Shown: positions 26,374-36,531, counted from the stretch's first letter. The stretch: 64,000 nt of DNA from Methylovulum psychrotolerans (GCF_002923755.1 NZ_PGFZ01000001.1:409078-473077); one strand, 5' to 3'. Notes: generated by a model from the sequence alone, not told the origin. A program made the numbers and translations.

Positions 26374-26528
26374 ACCACACCTCCCTGGCGGCATAGGCCG
26401 TCAGGGTTCCTTGCCCATGCCATTGGGTGGGAGCCTTTCCCCGCTACGAAGCCCTTTATCAAAACGGTATATCTGCTAGTTATTGCTTTAGCGATAATCC
26501 TTGCGCAACACATCTAAGCGAGCAGACG

Positions 26529-28073
26529 ATGAATAGTAACCCTTATAAAATACTGCTGGTTAACCCACCCCATACAGCGATAGGCAGCCGTATCCCCAAA
26601 GAGCAGTTGCCGCCCCTGGGTTTACTGAGTGTTGGCGGGCCACTGCTAGATGCGGGCTTTAATGTCGAATTGTTAGATGCCGAATTCGGCCCGCTGCCAT
26701 TAGCGGCGATTACCGGACAGATTAAAGCCGTGCAACCGGATTTGCTGCTGATGGGGCATTCGGGTTCCACGTCAGCACATGAGACCATCATGCAGATTGC
26801 GGCCTTGGCTAAAGCCGCCCTGCCCGCCATCCAAATAATTTACGGTGGCGTGTTTCCGACTTACCATTGGCAAGATGTGCTGGACGGTAACCCGCAAATC
26901 GATTACATCGTGCGCGGCGAAGGTGAACGCACAACCGTTTTATTAGTTCAGGCATTACTGGCAAAAACCGATCTGGAAACCGTGAAAGGCATTGCCTTTA
27001 GGAAAGCGGGTAAAACTGTCGCCACGCCGCCTGCGGAAATGCTCAAAGATTTGGATGCGTTCCGTGTGGGCTGGGAGCTGATTGACCATAGCCGCTATTC
27101 GTATTGGGGCCACCGACGGGCGGTGGTAGTGCAATTTTCGCGGGGTTGCCCTTATTTATGCAGTTATTGCGGCCAGCGCGGCTTTTGGACACAATGGCGG
27201 CATCGGGATCCGGTAAAATTCGCCAAAGAACTGGCCAGACTGCATCGGGAACAGGGTGTTCAGCTGATTAACTTTGCTGATGAGTTGCCGACCGGCTCGA
27301 AAAAAGCATGGCGGACTTTTCTTGAGGCGTTGATTGCCGAAGATGTCAACTTAACGCTGGTAGGCTCGACCCGCGCGGGCGATATTGTCAGGGACGCGGA
27401 CATTTTACATTTATACAAAAAAGCTGGGGTCATCCGTTTTTTGCTGGGCATTGAAGGCTATGATGCAGAAACCTTGCAAACCATCAAAAAAGGCACGACT
27501 ATAACCGAGGACAAGGAGGCTATCCGCTTGCTCCGTCAGCACGGCATCATTTCTATGGCGACTTACGTTATCGGTTTCGAAGAAGAGACCGACCGCAATT
27601 ATTGGCGCTCATTACAATTTTTGTTGGCCTACGATCCTGACCAAATCCAATTGGTTTATGTGACCCCGCACCGTTGGACACCCTATTTCCCCACAGTCGC
27701 CAACCGAAAAGTCATCCAGACCGATACGCGTAAATGGGATTACAAGCACCAAGTCTTAGCCACCACACAAGTGCCGGCGTGGCGGGTGTTTTTATGGGCA
27801 AAAACGATTGAACTGGTCATGCAGGCCCGTCCTAAAGCTATCTTGCGGCTTTTTTTTGGTTATGATGCAGAATTCCGCCATGCCATGCGCTGGTATACCC
27901 GCATGGGCAGACGGGTATGGTTACATGAAATTAAAGCCTTTCTGTGCCGGATTAAGCCTTTAGCAGACGGGCCAACCTTAGAGGAATTCTGGGGGACATC
28001 GCTGCATAAGCAAGAACAAGCATTGGCTAAGGGACATAAAAAAGTGGCTGCCCAAACCAATATCTCCCTTTAG
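26529..28073 (+). CDS. B12-binding radical SAM protein, BchE-like
   Basis: A 514-residue cytosolic enzyme starting at ATG 26529; upstream in-frame codons to 26427 are not protein-like. The N-terminal 150 residues form a cobalamin-binding domain (ILLVNPPHTAIG, GLLSVGGPLLDAGF, IIYGGVFPTYHW). The radical SAM domain has the 4Fe-4S motif SRGCPYLCSYCGQRGFW (CxxxCxxC) near 198-205. Order and spacing (IVRGEGERT, DADILHLYKKAGV, KAIRLLRQHGI-type helix) resemble BchE, the oxygen-independent Mg-protoporphyrin ester cyclase. No other bacteriochlorophyll gene lies nearby, so a different B12-dependent reaction is equally possible. Confidence 0.8.
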   Translation: MNSNPYKILLVNPPHTAIGSRIPKEQLPPLGLLSVGGPLLDAGFNVELLDAEFGPLPLAAITGQIKAVQPDLLLMGHSGSTSAHETIMQIAALAKAALPAIQIIYGGVFPTYHWQDVLDGNPQIDYIVRGEGERTTVLLVQALLAKTDLETVKGIAFRKAGKTVATPPAEMLKDLDAFRVGWELIDHSRYSYWGHRRAVVVQFSRGCPYLCSYCGQRGFWTQWRHRDPVKFAKELARLHREQGVQLINFADELPTGSKKAWRTFLEALIAEDVNLTLVGSTRAGDIVRDADILHLYKKAGVIRFLLGIEGYDAETLQTIKKGTTITEDKEAIRLLRQHGIISMATYVIGFEEETDRNYWRSLQFLLAYDPDQIQLVYVTPHRWTPYFPTVANRKVIQTDTRKWDYKHQVLATTQVPAWRVFLWAKTIELVMQARPKAILRLFFGYDAEFRHAMRWYTRMGRRVWLHEIKAFLCRIKPLADGPTLEEFWGTSLHKQEQALAKGHKKVAAQTNISL

Positions 28074-28074
28074 C

Positions 28075-28659
28075 TTACAGTTTCTGCAAAGCTACCGACA
28101 ATTCCGAGCAAAACTGCCCCAATACTTGGCTGAGCGCGTGTACGCTAGCCGGATACGAGGTGTCTATCAGCGCATGGCTGATTTTACTACGGCCATTATC
28201 AATAATTTTGTGGTTACTTTCATCCATAATTGCCCACGTCGCTTCAAAATTAACCGCAATGCCCGGACGGGTATCAAAGCGGGTGATGTCCACCAGCACC
28301 CGATAATTGACCGTGCCGTAAGCGCTCCATGGGTAGGGCCTAATAAAATTTTCCGGTTGTAATTGGGTCAGGTTTTGGGTCAGCACATCCAAGACATTAT
28401 CTTTTAGCGGGGCGGCCCATTGATGGAATTCCGCCACGTCAATTCCGTTCATCAAAGTGCGGGTGACTATTTGTTTACGGTCTAATAAGGGCGGCAGGGT
28501 AATGGGGCCGACACCGATCAGGCGTTTTTTCATATCCTTAACGGTGGGTACGGCAGGTTGGCTAACCGCTTCCAAGACATAAAAATGCGTCGCCGGGGTC
28601 GAAGCGCACCCGGCCAGTAGCATAGCCAATAACGCTAGAGATTTTTTTATCATGATCAA
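28075..28659 (-). CDS. pqiC: PqiC-like ABC-type auxiliary lipoprotein
   Basis: A 194-residue outer-membrane lipoprotein with lipobox LLAGC near residue 18 and the PqiC/YmbA pattern HFYVLEA, RLIGVGPITLPPLLDRKQIVTR, VAEFHQWAAPLKDNV and YRVLVDITRFD. PqiC docks the periplasmic PqiB tube to the outer membrane. It overlaps pqiB by 4 bases as the last gene of the pqi operon. Confidence 0.9.
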   Translation of the reverse strand: MIMIKKSLALLAMLLAGCASTPATHFYVLEAVSQPAVPTVKDMKKRLIGVGPITLPPLLDRKQIVTRTLMNGIDVAEFHQWAAPLKDNVLDVLTQNLTQLQPENFIRPYPWSAYGTVNYRVLVDITRFDTRPGIAVNFEATWAIMDESNHKIIDNGRSKISHALIDTSYPASVHALSQVLGQFCSELSVALQKL

Positions 28660-30269
28660 TCGGCCTTTTTCCCGCGAATTAAGGTGTCTGGATGTTGTTG
28701 CAAATAGTCGGCTAACTGTTTGACCGAACTAGCGGTTTGGGAAAACTCTTGCAATAGCCTATCTAATTCATAATGGGTTGTAGAGCCCGGCTCCAATGAA
28801 TTTAATAACTGGTGCGCGGCAGCGATAGTCTTATCGGCATTGACCAATGTCTCTTTAACACCGGACAACGTATCTTTAGCGCCGACCAAGGTATCGGTGG
28901 CCGCTTTTGACGTCGTTTGCAAGGTCTGCATCGTTTTCGTCGTTTCTTCGGTCAATTCTTCCAAAGGCAATTTAGCGATTTTATCCATAATGGTTTGGGC
29001 AGAATGGGTAAATTGGTCTAAAGAACTGGGTATGGTCGGAAACTCAGGATAGATACTGGAATTGTTGCTGGTCAGGCTAATTTTATTTTTGGGGTGAAAA
29101 TCCAAATCAATCAGCAGTTGTCCGGTTAATAAACTGCCGGTTTGCAATTGGGCGCGTAAGCCTTTTTTAACCAATTCTTCCATAATGTCTTTATGGCTGA
29201 TGTCCGGCAAATTATTGACCGTCTCAATACGGTTAGGTTGCAGCTCTACAGTAACCGGAATGCGGATTTCGGCAGTTTTTTCATCCAGTTCCAGTTTGAT
29301 ATGGGACACTTTGCCGATAGGGATACCGCGCAACTGTACGGGCGCACCTTCGGTCAGGCCGCGCACGGAACCGTTAAAGTACATGACGTATTTTAGGGTG
29401 TCGCCGGAAAAGACTTCTTCGGACTGCTCATAATTGTCGTATAGGGTAAATTCGCTGTTCTCCGGTTGCACATCGCCGGCCTTATCATAAACAGACGTGC
29501 GGAAAGCAATGCCGCCGCTCAATAAGGAAATCAGCGGGCCCGTGCGGACTTTAAAGCCGTCGGCACTGGCGGACAAATCCACGCCGCTATCCATCCAAAA
29601 GCGGGTGTTTTTTCTGACAAACTGATCGTAAGGTTTATTGATGAACACTTTTAGCTTAATGGCATCGGCGGCAGTGGACAATTCATGACTAAGCACTTCA
29701 CCGACACTGATGCCATGAAAACTGATCGGCGTCCCCGCATGTAAGGAACCCAGGTTATTGGTTTCCAAAACAAATTGCCGCCCTTCGGCATTGGTTTTCA
29801 GTAATGGCGGGGCAACTAGGCCGACAAAGTGTGTTTGGTCGCCGCCATCGCCGGGCTTCACTTCAATATAAGGCCCTGATAACAATGTACCCAAACCCGA
29901 CACGCCCCCTAAGCCGACTTGCGGCCTGACCACCCAAAAACTGGTCTGTTCTTTCAGATAACGCTCCGCCTCACTGTGCATTTGGGCGCTCACTTGGATA
30001 GTTTGCAGATCGTCGCTGATGGTAATATCGGTCACTTTGCCGACTTCGACATTCAGGAATTTGATTTTGGTTTTGTCCACTTCCAAGCCGTCGGCATTAG
30101 GAAAGCTGATGGTGATTGTCGGGCCTTTGGCGGCGACCGATTTATAAATCAGCCAACCGCTGATAAGCAGGGCAATCAGCGGTAACAACCACACCAAAGG
30201 GAAACGGAGTTTTTTATCAATGACAGGCTCTTCGGCCTGATACGCATCGGGGTCAATAAAATCGTTCAT
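28656..30269 (-). CDS. pqiB: MCE-family protein PqiB
   Basis: A 537-residue protein anchored by one N-terminal helix (PLVWLLPLIALLISGWLIY near 25-43) with three MCE domains, each starting with a GTPISFHGI- or PVQLRGI-type motif (near 60, 180 and 305), then a C-terminal coiled coil (440-530). PqiB hexamers form a channel carrying lipids between inner and outer membranes. The genes either side (PqiA halves and PqiC) and the 4-base overlaps confirm the pqi operon. Confidence 0.93.
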   Translation of the reverse strand: MNDFIDPDAYQAEEPVIDKKLRFPLVWLLPLIALLISGWLIYKSVAAKGPTITISFPNADGLEVDKTKIKFLNVEVGKVTDITISDDLQTIQVSAQMHSEAERYLKEQTSFWVVRPQVGLGGVSGLGTLLSGPYIEVKPGDGGDQTHFVGLVAPPLLKTNAEGRQFVLETNNLGSLHAGTPISFHGISVGEVLSHELSTAADAIKLKVFINKPYDQFVRKNTRFWMDSGVDLSASADGFKVRTGPLISLLSGGIAFRTSVYDKAGDVQPENSEFTLYDNYEQSEEVFSGDTLKYVMYFNGSVRGLTEGAPVQLRGIPIGKVSHIKLELDEKTAEIRIPVTVELQPNRIETVNNLPDISHKDIMEELVKKGLRAQLQTGSLLTGQLLIDLDFHPKNKISLTSNNSSIYPEFPTIPSSLDQFTHSAQTIMDKIAKLPLEELTEETTKTMQTLQTTSKAATDTLVGAKDTLSGVKETLVNADKTIAAAHQLLNSLEPGSTTHYELDRLLQEFSQTASSVKQLADYLQQHPDTLIRGKKAD

Positions 30270-30895
30270 AGCTTATGCTGCTTATCCCAGATCAGACGCG
30301 GGTCAAAGCTTTTTGCCGCCAGCATGGTCAACACCACCACCGCCGCAAAAGCCGTTGCCGCCGAACCTGCGATCACTTGTGAAACGCCGCCGCTTAAATC
30401 GACCACGGCAACCAGAATGGAAATCATAAAAATATCTAACATAGACCAACGCCCAACAAACACAATCAGGCGATAAATGCGCATCCATAAATGTGGCCGG
30501 GCTTGCCAACGTAGTTGGACATTGAGCAGTAATAAGCTCAGCCCGATTAATTTTAACAGCGGTACGACGATGCTGGCTATGAAAACCAGCACCGCAATAG
30601 GTGCCATGTCTTTTTCCACCAAGGCGATAATGCCACCGATAATGGTGTGCCGTTCGGTCATACCGAGTTGGGTGACGGTCATAATCGGGAAAATGTTGGC
30701 GGGGATGTACAGCACATAGCTACTGAGCAATAAGGCCCAGGTTTGTTGCAGGCTATGTGGCCTGCGGACATGCAACGGCTCCCCGCAGAGCGGGCATAAA
30801 CGGGCGTGGCGGCGGTTGAGCAGTTTGCACAGATGGCCGCAAATAGGGCAACGTAGCAAATGTTGGGCTAAGGCGGTTTGCTCAGGGGTTTTCAT
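30266..30895 (-). CDS. pqiA: PqiA domain protein (second half of a split PqiA)
   Basis: A 209-residue inner-membrane protein with a zinc-ribbon (CPICGHLCKLL and CPLCGEPL near 16-41) and four helices carrying the PqiA motif PANIFPIMTVTQLG near 62. E. coli PqiA is one protein with two such units; here each is a separate gene, overlapping by 4 bases. The start codon lies in a 12-bp tandem repeat (AAAACCCATG twice) that also encodes the upstream gene's stop. Confidence 0.9.
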   Translation of the reverse strand: MKTPEQTALAQHLLRCPICGHLCKLLNRRHARLCPLCGEPLHVRRPHSLQQTWALLLSSYVLYIPANIFPIMTVTQLGMTERHTIIGGIIALVEKDMAPIAVLVFIASIVVPLLKLIGLSLLLLNVQLRWQARPHLWMRIYRLIVFVGRWSMLDIFMISILVAVVDLSGGVSQVIAGSAATAFAAVVVLTMLAAKSFDPRLIWDKQHKL

Positions 30896-31518
30896 GGGTT
30901 TTCATGGGTTTTTTTGTCTAAGTCGGCGATGCTTTGCCAAAACAAATAACTGTCTAAGCTGGTTGCTAACATGACATTGACCAGCAACAAGGCGATAAAA
31001 GCATATAGGCCAAAACCAAACTGCACATCGGCGGTGTCCGAAAGTTTAACGCAAGCGACGATAATGCCCAGCATATACACTTCCAGCATCGCCCATTCCT
31101 CCAAATGTTGCCACCAGCGCAACCAATGTGCGAGATGGGGATGCGGGCGTTTCAGGTAAAGGTGCAGGCTGACCAGAAAGGCCAAGGTAATGTTCAGCAA
31201 CGGTACAAAGATGCTTGCCAGAAACACTAATAGGGCCACCAACCATAGACCTTCGGCAAATAGTCCGACCGTACCCGCCCAGAGGGTGCTTTCGTTGCTG
31301 TTGCCCATAAAACGGATGCCGATCAGCGGCAAAAGATTGGCGGGGAGCACCAAAATCAAACCGGCGACGGATAGGGCCAAAACCCGCTCAATACTTTGGG
31401 GGCGCGGCCTATGCAGTAAATAACCGCAACGCGGACAATCGACTTTTGTCCCGATGGCCGACTGCACAGGCTTTAGCACCAAATCACATTCAGGGCAGAC
31501 ATCTAGCGGCTTGCTCAT
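30892..31518 (-). CDS. pqiA: PqiA domain protein (first half of a split PqiA)
   Basis: About 208 residues from ATG 31518 (earlier candidates are ATG 31536 and GTG 31578, none with a good ribosome site). A zinc ribbon CPECDLVLK...CPRCGYLLHRP occupies residues 8-35. Four helices follow with the PqiA motif PANLLPLIGIRFMGN near 66. PqiA is the inner-membrane part of the PqiABC lipid-transfer system. It begins only 13-75 bases after the copA stop, so the copper and pqi genes may be co-transcribed. Confidence 0.88.
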   Translation of the reverse strand: MSKPLDVCPECDLVLKPVQSAIGTKVDCPRCGYLLHRPRPQSIERVLALSVAGLILVLPANLLPLIGIRFMGNSNESTLWAGTVGLFAEGLWLVALLVFLASIFVPLLNITLAFLVSLHLYLKRPHPHLAHWLRWWQHLEEWAMLEVYMLGIIVACVKLSDTADVQFGFGLYAFIALLLVNVMLATSLDSYLFWQSIADLDKKTHENP

Positions 31519-31590
31519 AGGGGGGTGACGGTACATCTGATATTGGGTTTTAATAAGAGGGGCCGTGTTAGCGCACACAGCCCGTCTTGC

Positions 31591-33822
31591 TTACCACTTC
31601 ATCCAACGTAAGCGGTTGGCATTGGTGACAACGGTCAATGACGACATGGCCATTGCCGCCCCTGCAATCATAGGATTTAACAGAATGCCGAAAACAGGAT
31701 ACAACAATCCGGCGGCGACGGGAATACTGAGGACATTGTAAAAAAACGCCCCCACTAAGTTTTGCCGGATGTTGGCGACGGTGGCTTTCGATAAGGCGAT
31801 GGTTTCCGGCACTTTCAACAAGGAGCCTTGTAAGATCACCACATCGGCGCTTTCTATCGCGACATCGGTACCTGTACCTATCGCTAAGCCGACATCGGCC
31901 TGTGCTAAGGCGGGCGCATCGTTAATCCCATCCCCAACCATGCCGACAATTTCGCCGCGCTCTTGCAAGGCCTTAATTAAAGCCGCCTTATCCTGCGGCA
32001 ACACTTGCGCATTGACTTCGGCAATGCCCGCCTGTTTGGCAATGGCATGGGCGGTGATCTGGTTATCGCCAGTCACCATAATAATGCGGATACCCAAGCT
32101 TTTCAATTGCGTGACCGCCGCTTGGGAGTCTTTTTTCAGCGCGTCGGCGACGGCGATCATGCCGACAATCTTATCATCTACCGCCAATAACATCGGGGTT
32201 TGCCCTAATGCCGACAATTTTTCCAATTTGTTATTATAGCGGGTAAATTTAACACCTTCCTTATCCATTAACGCCTTATTGCCGAACAACAGGCGTTGGC
32301 CTTCACAGATTGCGCTGACACCTAAACCTGTAATGGCGGCAAAATCGCTGACAGTTTTAAGGGGCAACTGTTTTTGTTTGGCAGCCGCTAAGATGCTTGC
32401 CGCTAAAGGATGCTCGGAAGCCGCTTCAATACTCGCCGCCAATTGCAGCACGGCGTTTGCGTCCAAGTCGGCCATCGGTTCAATCACGGCGACGGTCGGC
32501 TTACCTTCCGTCACTGTGCCGGTCTTATCGACCACCAGACAGGTCAGTTTGCCCGCCATTTGCAATGCGTCGCCGTTACGGATCAAGATGCCCGCTTGCG
32601 CCGCCCGCCCGACCGCCACCATGACCGAAATCGGTGTCGCCAAACCTAAGGCGCAAGGACAAGCAATGACCAACACCGTCATTGAGGTGACAAACGCATA
32701 GCCTAATGACGGGGCTGGCCCGAACGACCACCAGACCAGAAAAGTCAGCACAGCGATACCGATAACGACCGGCACGAAAACACCGGATATTTTATCCGCC
32801 AAACGGGCAATATCGGGTTTGCTGTTTTGCGCTTGGCGGACGCTTTTAATGATTTGCGCTAAAGCCGTGTCTCGGCCTATGTGGGTGGCGGTAAACAAAA
32901 AGCTACCGGATTGGTTAACCGTGCCGGCCACCACTTTAGAGGCGACGGCTTTTTCCACAGGTAGTGGCTCGCCCGTCAACATAGATTCGTCAACCGTCGA
33001 GTGGCCTGAGAGCAACAGCCCGTCCACGGGGATTTTCTCACCTGGCCGAACCCGTACCGTTTCGCCCAAACCGACCAGCTCTATGGCAATGTCAATTTCC
33101 GCGCCGTCCCGCAGCACTCGTGCGGTGCGCGGCTGCAAACCGATTAACTGGCGGATTGCCCCAGAGGTTTTGCCTCTAGCGCGGGTTTCCAAGGCCGTAC
33201 CCAAATTAATGAAGGCTAAAATAACCACCGCCGCTTCAAAATAGGCGTACTTTGCCAGTGACGGCAACACCGCATGGTAATCAATGACCACACAGGAATA
33301 CAGCCAAGCCGACCCCGTACCTAAGGCAATCAGGGTGTCCATATTGGCTTGCCCCAACTGCAAAGACTTAACCGCCCCGCTATAAAAATGCCAACCGGAA
33401 TAGGCCATAATGCCTAAGCTGATTAAGGCCAGTTCCGGCCACAACCATAAGCCCGCCGGTGAGCCTATGGCGGGTAACCATTGCCAATGGTCGCCCAACA
33501 TTAATAACAGCCCAAAACCGCCCGCCACCATGGCTTTGTTCAGCAACTGCCGATAACGGACAGCCTCTTGCTGCTCTTGGGCGCTCAAGTCTTCAAGCCC
33601 CTCCATCACGGCGGCATCGTAACCCGCCTGCCTGACCGCTTCAGTCAATAACCCGGCATCCGCTGAACCGCTGACCGAAGCCGAATGGTCAGCAAAATTA
33701 ACGCTGACCGCCGTAACGCCAGGCACTGCCGCTAAAGCGCCTTCCACGGCACTGACACAGCCCGCACAACGCATACCCGCAATAGACAGGCGCATAGCAT
33801 CGTTATGTTCTTCAGTATTCAT
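31591..33822 (-). CDS. copA: Copper-exporting P1B-type ATPase CopA
   Basis: A 743-residue inner-membrane Cu(I) pump. It has one N-terminal metal-binding domain ([15 protein letters not shown] near 16), then eight helices, the A-domain TGE in [11 protein letters not shown] near 268, the ion-site CPC in [11 protein letters not shown] near 390, phospho-Asp in [11 protein letters not shown] near 433, SEHPLA near 470, MVTGDN near 575 and [10 protein letters not shown] near 620. The C-terminal helix pair is intact. It is preceded by copZ on the same strand. Confidence 0.96.
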   Translation of the reverse strand: MNTEEHNDAMRLSIAGMRCAGCVSAVEGALAAVPGVTAVSVNFADHSASVSGSADAGLLTEAVRQAGYDAAVMEGLEDLSAQEQQEAVRYRQLLNKAMVAGGFGLLLMLGDHWQWLPAIGSPAGLWLWPELALISLGIMAYSGWHFYSGAVKSLQLGQANMDTLIALGTGSAWLYSCVVIDYHAVLPSLAKYAYFEAAVVILAFINLGTALETRARGKTSGAIRQLIGLQPRTARVLRDGAEIDIAIELVGLGETVRVRPGEKIPVDGLLLSGHSTVDESMLTGEPLPVEKAVASKVVAGTVNQSGSFLFTATHIGRDTALAQIIKSVRQAQNSKPDIARLADKISGVFVPVVIGIAVLTFLVWWSFGPAPSLGYAFVTSMTVLVIACPCALGLATPISVMVAVGRAAQAGILIRNGDALQMAGKLTCLVVDKTGTVTEGKPTVAVIEPMADLDANAVLQLAASIEAASEHPLAASILAAAKQKQLPLKTVSDFAAITGLGVSAICEGQRLLFGNKALMDKEGVKFTRYNNKLEKLSALGQTPMLLAVDDKIVGMIAVADALKKDSQAAVTQLKSLGIRIIMVTGDNQITAHAIAKQAGIAEVNAQVLPQDKAALIKALQERGEIVGMVGDGINDAPALAQADVGLAIGTGTDVAIESADVVILQGSLLKVPETIALSKATVANIRQNLVGAFFYNVLSIPVAAGLLYPVFGILLNPMIAGAAMAMSSLTVVTNANRLRWMKW

Positions 33823-33841
33823 GGGTCACCTAATGCCGGAC

Positions 33842-34057
33842 TTAAAGGGAGACAACGGTATAACCCGCATTGGTAATGGCATCTTTAATCGCGGCAAGCG
33901 TGGTTTTTTCAGCATTAAAATCAACTTGCACTTGTTGCTCTTGGCTGGAAGCCTTAATGTAGACCACGCCATCAATATCATTCAGCTTATGGGTCACATT
34001 GGCTTCACAGCCGCCACATTTCATGCCAGTTACTTTTAATATGACCGATTCACGCAT
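33842..34057 (-). CDS. copZ: Copper chaperone CopZ-like HMA protein
   Basis: A 71-residue ferredoxin-fold metallochaperone. I choose ATG 34057, which has GGAG at the right distance; the in-frame start at 34108 does not. The Cu(I) site is MKCGGCE near residue 11-17, and YTVVSL ends the fold. It presumably hands Cu(I) to CopA, whose gene starts 20 bases downstream. Confidence 0.9.
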   Translation of the reverse strand: MRESVILKVTGMKCGGCEANVTHKLNDIDGVVYIKASSQEQQVQVDFNAEKTTLAAIKDAITNAGYTVVSL

Positions 34058-34226
34058 GATTTCTTTCTCCAATGATGATTTATTGTTATTTTTATGGACA
34101 ATTGCCAACTGTAAGCTATAAAGTTCTTAGCATGGCCTATATTACGCCCTTTATCCGCTAAACTAAATTGAACAGCGGCGTTTATTCTTGATACGATAGC
34201 AACCCTCCCCAACCATAGCAATAACT

Positions 34227-34850
34227 ATGCAATTACAAACCATCACCCACCAGACTATCGCGCTAGCCGGAGTCGCCCAAGCCGCCGCTTTGGTGCAGCA
34301 GCTAGCCACCACCGGAACCGCCGATGCCACCGCTATGGAGGCGAGTATAGGCAGTGTGTTAAAAATAGATACCGATACGGTGCTTGACGTTTATGGTAGC
34401 TTGGCGGGGCTTCATTTGGGGCTAGTGCAACTACAACAGCAAATGACCAACTATAAAATCGCCAATGCCGAACAGGCGCGTTATTCCGCGTCATTAGTGT
34501 TTTTGGAAAACCAATTGTCCAAACAACCCAAATCGCTCAGAATTATCACGACAGGCGTTGAAAAAGCCCAGATACAAGCCGGCCATTTCGGTTTGCTGCA
34601 TGAAAATGTCATTGCCAACCTTGCCGATATTTACAGCAACACTATCAGCAAATTGCAACCCAGAATCATGGTCAACGGCGATAGCCATTATTTGACCAAT
34701 ACCCATACCGCCGATAAAATCCGCGCGTGCTTGTTAGCGGGCATCCGCTCCGTTATCTTATGGCGGCAATGCGGCGGTACCCGTTGGAAATTTTTGTTTT
34801 ACCGGAAAAAAATCCAAGCCGAATTAGAGAAATTGTTAACTCAGGTATAA
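34227..34850 (+). CDS. hflD: HflD-like high-frequency-lysogenization protein
   Basis: A 207-residue helical, membrane-peripheral protein of the HflD family. The typical pattern is IALAGVAQAAALVQQLA near 11-27, then DVYGSLAGLHLGLVQLQQQM near 58-77 and YSASLVFLENQLSK near 90. E. coli HflD antagonises phage lambda CII; the native role is unclear. In many Gammaproteobacteria it sits between mnmA and purB, but here it precedes a Gld-like ABC operon by 5 bases. Confidence 0.88.
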   Translation: MQLQTITHQTIALAGVAQAAALVQQLATTGTADATAMEASIGSVLKIDTDTVLDVYGSLAGLHLGLVQLQQQMTNYKIANAEQARYSASLVFLENQLSKQPKSLRIITTGVEKAQIQAGHFGLLHENVIANLADIYSNTISKLQPRIMVNGDSHYLTNTHTADKIRACLLAGIRSVILWRQCGGTRWKFLFYRKKIQAELEKLLTQV

Positions 34851-34855
34851 GCCCC

Positions 34856-35782
34856 ATGACCTTATTGATAGAGGCCGAACATCTTTACCGTTATTACGGC
34901 AAACAGTGTGCTGTTAAAGATGTGAGTTTTACCCTTAAACGCGGCGAAGTGCTGGGCTTTTTAGGTCCTAACGGTGCGGGCAAGACCACGACCATGCAAA
35001 TGCTCTGCGGCTTACTGACCCCCAGTTCCGGCAGCATTAAAATCAATGGTGTTGATTTGTCGGCAAATGCAAAAACCGCCAAACAAAGCCTGGGTTATTT
35101 GCCCGATACCCCGCCACTCTACAAAGACCTGACTGTACAGGAATATTTACACTATTGCGGACAACTGCACGGCCTCAGCAAAACCGCGTTATTGCCCGCC
35201 ATTAGCCAAGCCCAAGAACGCTGCGGCCTTCTGGAAGTCAAACGGCGGCTGATCGGGCAATTGTCTAAAGGTTTCCAACAGCGCTTAGGCATCGCCCAAG
35301 CCATTTTGCATAACCCTGACGTGATTATTCTCGACGAGCCTACCGTCGGCTTAGACCCCTTACAAATCCGCGAAATCCGCGCCTTAATCCGTGAGTTGGG
35401 GCAAAGCCACGGGGTTATCCTCTCGACACATATCCTCAGTGAAGTACAGGACTCCTGTACCCATGTGCAAATCATCCACCAAGGGCAACTTATCCTGCAT
35501 GAAAGCATTGCCGGACTGGCACAATTTATGGACACGGGCATTTTGCAAGTGGCTACCCGGCTTGCCCCCGATACCGACAGCTTAGCCGCCATCCCTGGCG
35601 TACTGCGCATTGAAGCCTTAACCGCCACGCATTTGCACATCCATTATCGGCTCAGCGCCAACCCCAGCCAAGCCCTGACTGCGGCCATTATCGCCGCCGG
35701 GTGGGAATTACAGGAACTCACCCCTTTGAAAAAATCGATGGAAGATATTTTTATCAGCCTGACCGAGGATAAACGGCCATGA
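34856..35782 (+). CDS. ABC transporter ATP-binding protein, GldA-like
   Basis: A 308-residue ATPase from ATG 34856 (longer frames overlap hflD). Walker A GPNGAGKTTTMQ is near 39-50, the signature segment QLSKGFQQRLGIAQA near 138, Walker B VIILDEPTVGLDP near 159, and the H-loop STHILSEVQ near 193. The C-terminal 80 residues are the extension seen in GldA and NatA/CcmA-type export ATPases. It overlaps the permease gene by 4 bases. In Bacteroidetes, GldAFG supports gliding; in Gammaproteobacteria the role is undefined. Confidence 0.92.
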   Translation: MTLLIEAEHLYRYYGKQCAVKDVSFTLKRGEVLGFLGPNGAGKTTTMQMLCGLLTPSSGSIKINGVDLSANAKTAKQSLGYLPDTPPLYKDLTVQEYLHYCGQLHGLSKTALLPAISQAQERCGLLEVKRRLIGQLSKGFQQRLGIAQAILHNPDVIILDEPTVGLDPLQIREIRALIRELGQSHGVILSTHILSEVQDSCTHVQIIHQGQLILHESIAGLAQFMDTGILQVATRLAPDTDSLAAIPGVLRIEALTATHLHIHYRLSANPSQALTAAIIAAGWELQELTPLKKSMEDIFISLTEDKRP

Positions 35783-36531
35783 TCTTGACCATCGCCACAC
35801 GCGAATTTAAGACCCTGTTCATCTCCCCGATTGCGTGGAGTATTTTGGCGGTATTGCAGCTAATATTGGGCTATTTGTTCCTAAAACAAGTGGAGACTTT
35901 CATGGTGTTGCAGCCTAAATTGTCAGCCATCCCCAGCGGCCCCGGCCTGACCGATATTGTGGTGCCGCCGCTGTTCGGCAATGCCGCCATTATTTTGTTA
36001 CTGGTCGTACCGCTGCTGACTATGCGCTTAGTTGCCGAAGAACGCCGCAACAAAACCTTGCCGCTGTTGCTGTCGGCGCCACTTACCAATAGTGAGATTA
36101 TCATCGGCAAATTTTTAGGCTGTTTTGGGCTATTGGCGGTGGTGGTCTTATTAATCACTATTATGCCCTTATCGCTATTATTAGGCGGCGAATTGGATAT
36201 GGGCAAACTGTTTTCCAATGTTTTGGCCTTACTGTTGCTAGTAGCTGCCCTGACCGCCGCCGGACTGTATTTATCCTGCCTCGCCCAGCACCCGATTGTT
36301 GCGGGTATCGGCAGCTTTGGCCTGCTATTGCTGTTATGGCTAGTTGACACGGGGACGCAGATGCGCGACACGCGCAGTGCTTGGCTGGACTATGTGTCTT
36401 TGTTACGGCATTTCCAAAACCTGCAAAGCGGTTTGCTTAGCTCTGTTGATGTCGGCTATTTTCTGCTGTTCATCGGCGGCTTTCTCTTGCTCAGTGTCCG
36501 CAGCTTGGCTAACCTTCGCTACCAAAAATGA
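35779..36531 (+). CDS. ABC transporter permease, GldF-like
   Basis: A 250-residue membrane protein with six predicted helices: WSILAVLQLILGYLFL near 16, AAIILLLVVPLLTMRLVAEE near 70, CFGLLAVVVLLITIMPLSLLL, VLALLLLVAALTAAGLYLS, GIGSFGLLLLLWLVD, and YFLLFIGGFLLLSV. The motif RNKTLPLLLSAPLTNSEIIIGKF near 92-115 is typical of ABC-2/GldF permeases. It overlaps its neighbours on both sides by 4 bases. Confidence 0.9.
   Translation: MILTIATREFKTLFISPIAWSILAVLQLILGYLFLKQVETFMVLQPKLSAIPSGPGLTDIVVPPLFGNAAIILLLVVPLLTMRLVAEERRNKTLPLLLSAPLTNSEIIIGKFLGCFGLLAVVVLLITIMPLSLLLGGELDMGKLFSNVLALLLLVAALTAAGLYLSCLAQHPIVAGIGSFGLLLLLWLVDTGTQMRDTRSAWLDYVSLLRHFQNLQSGLLSSVDVGYFLLFIGGFLLLSVRSLANLRYQK

Noticed and set aside
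26427..26528. 34-codon extension of the BchE-like protein
   Set aside because: The extension is not protein-like, and ATG 26529 begins the cobalamin-binding fold at the normal distance.
34727..34855. Longer N-terminus of the GldA-like ATPase
   Set aside because: It lies inside the hflD frame and does not resemble an ABC ATPase N-terminus; ATG 34856 fits.
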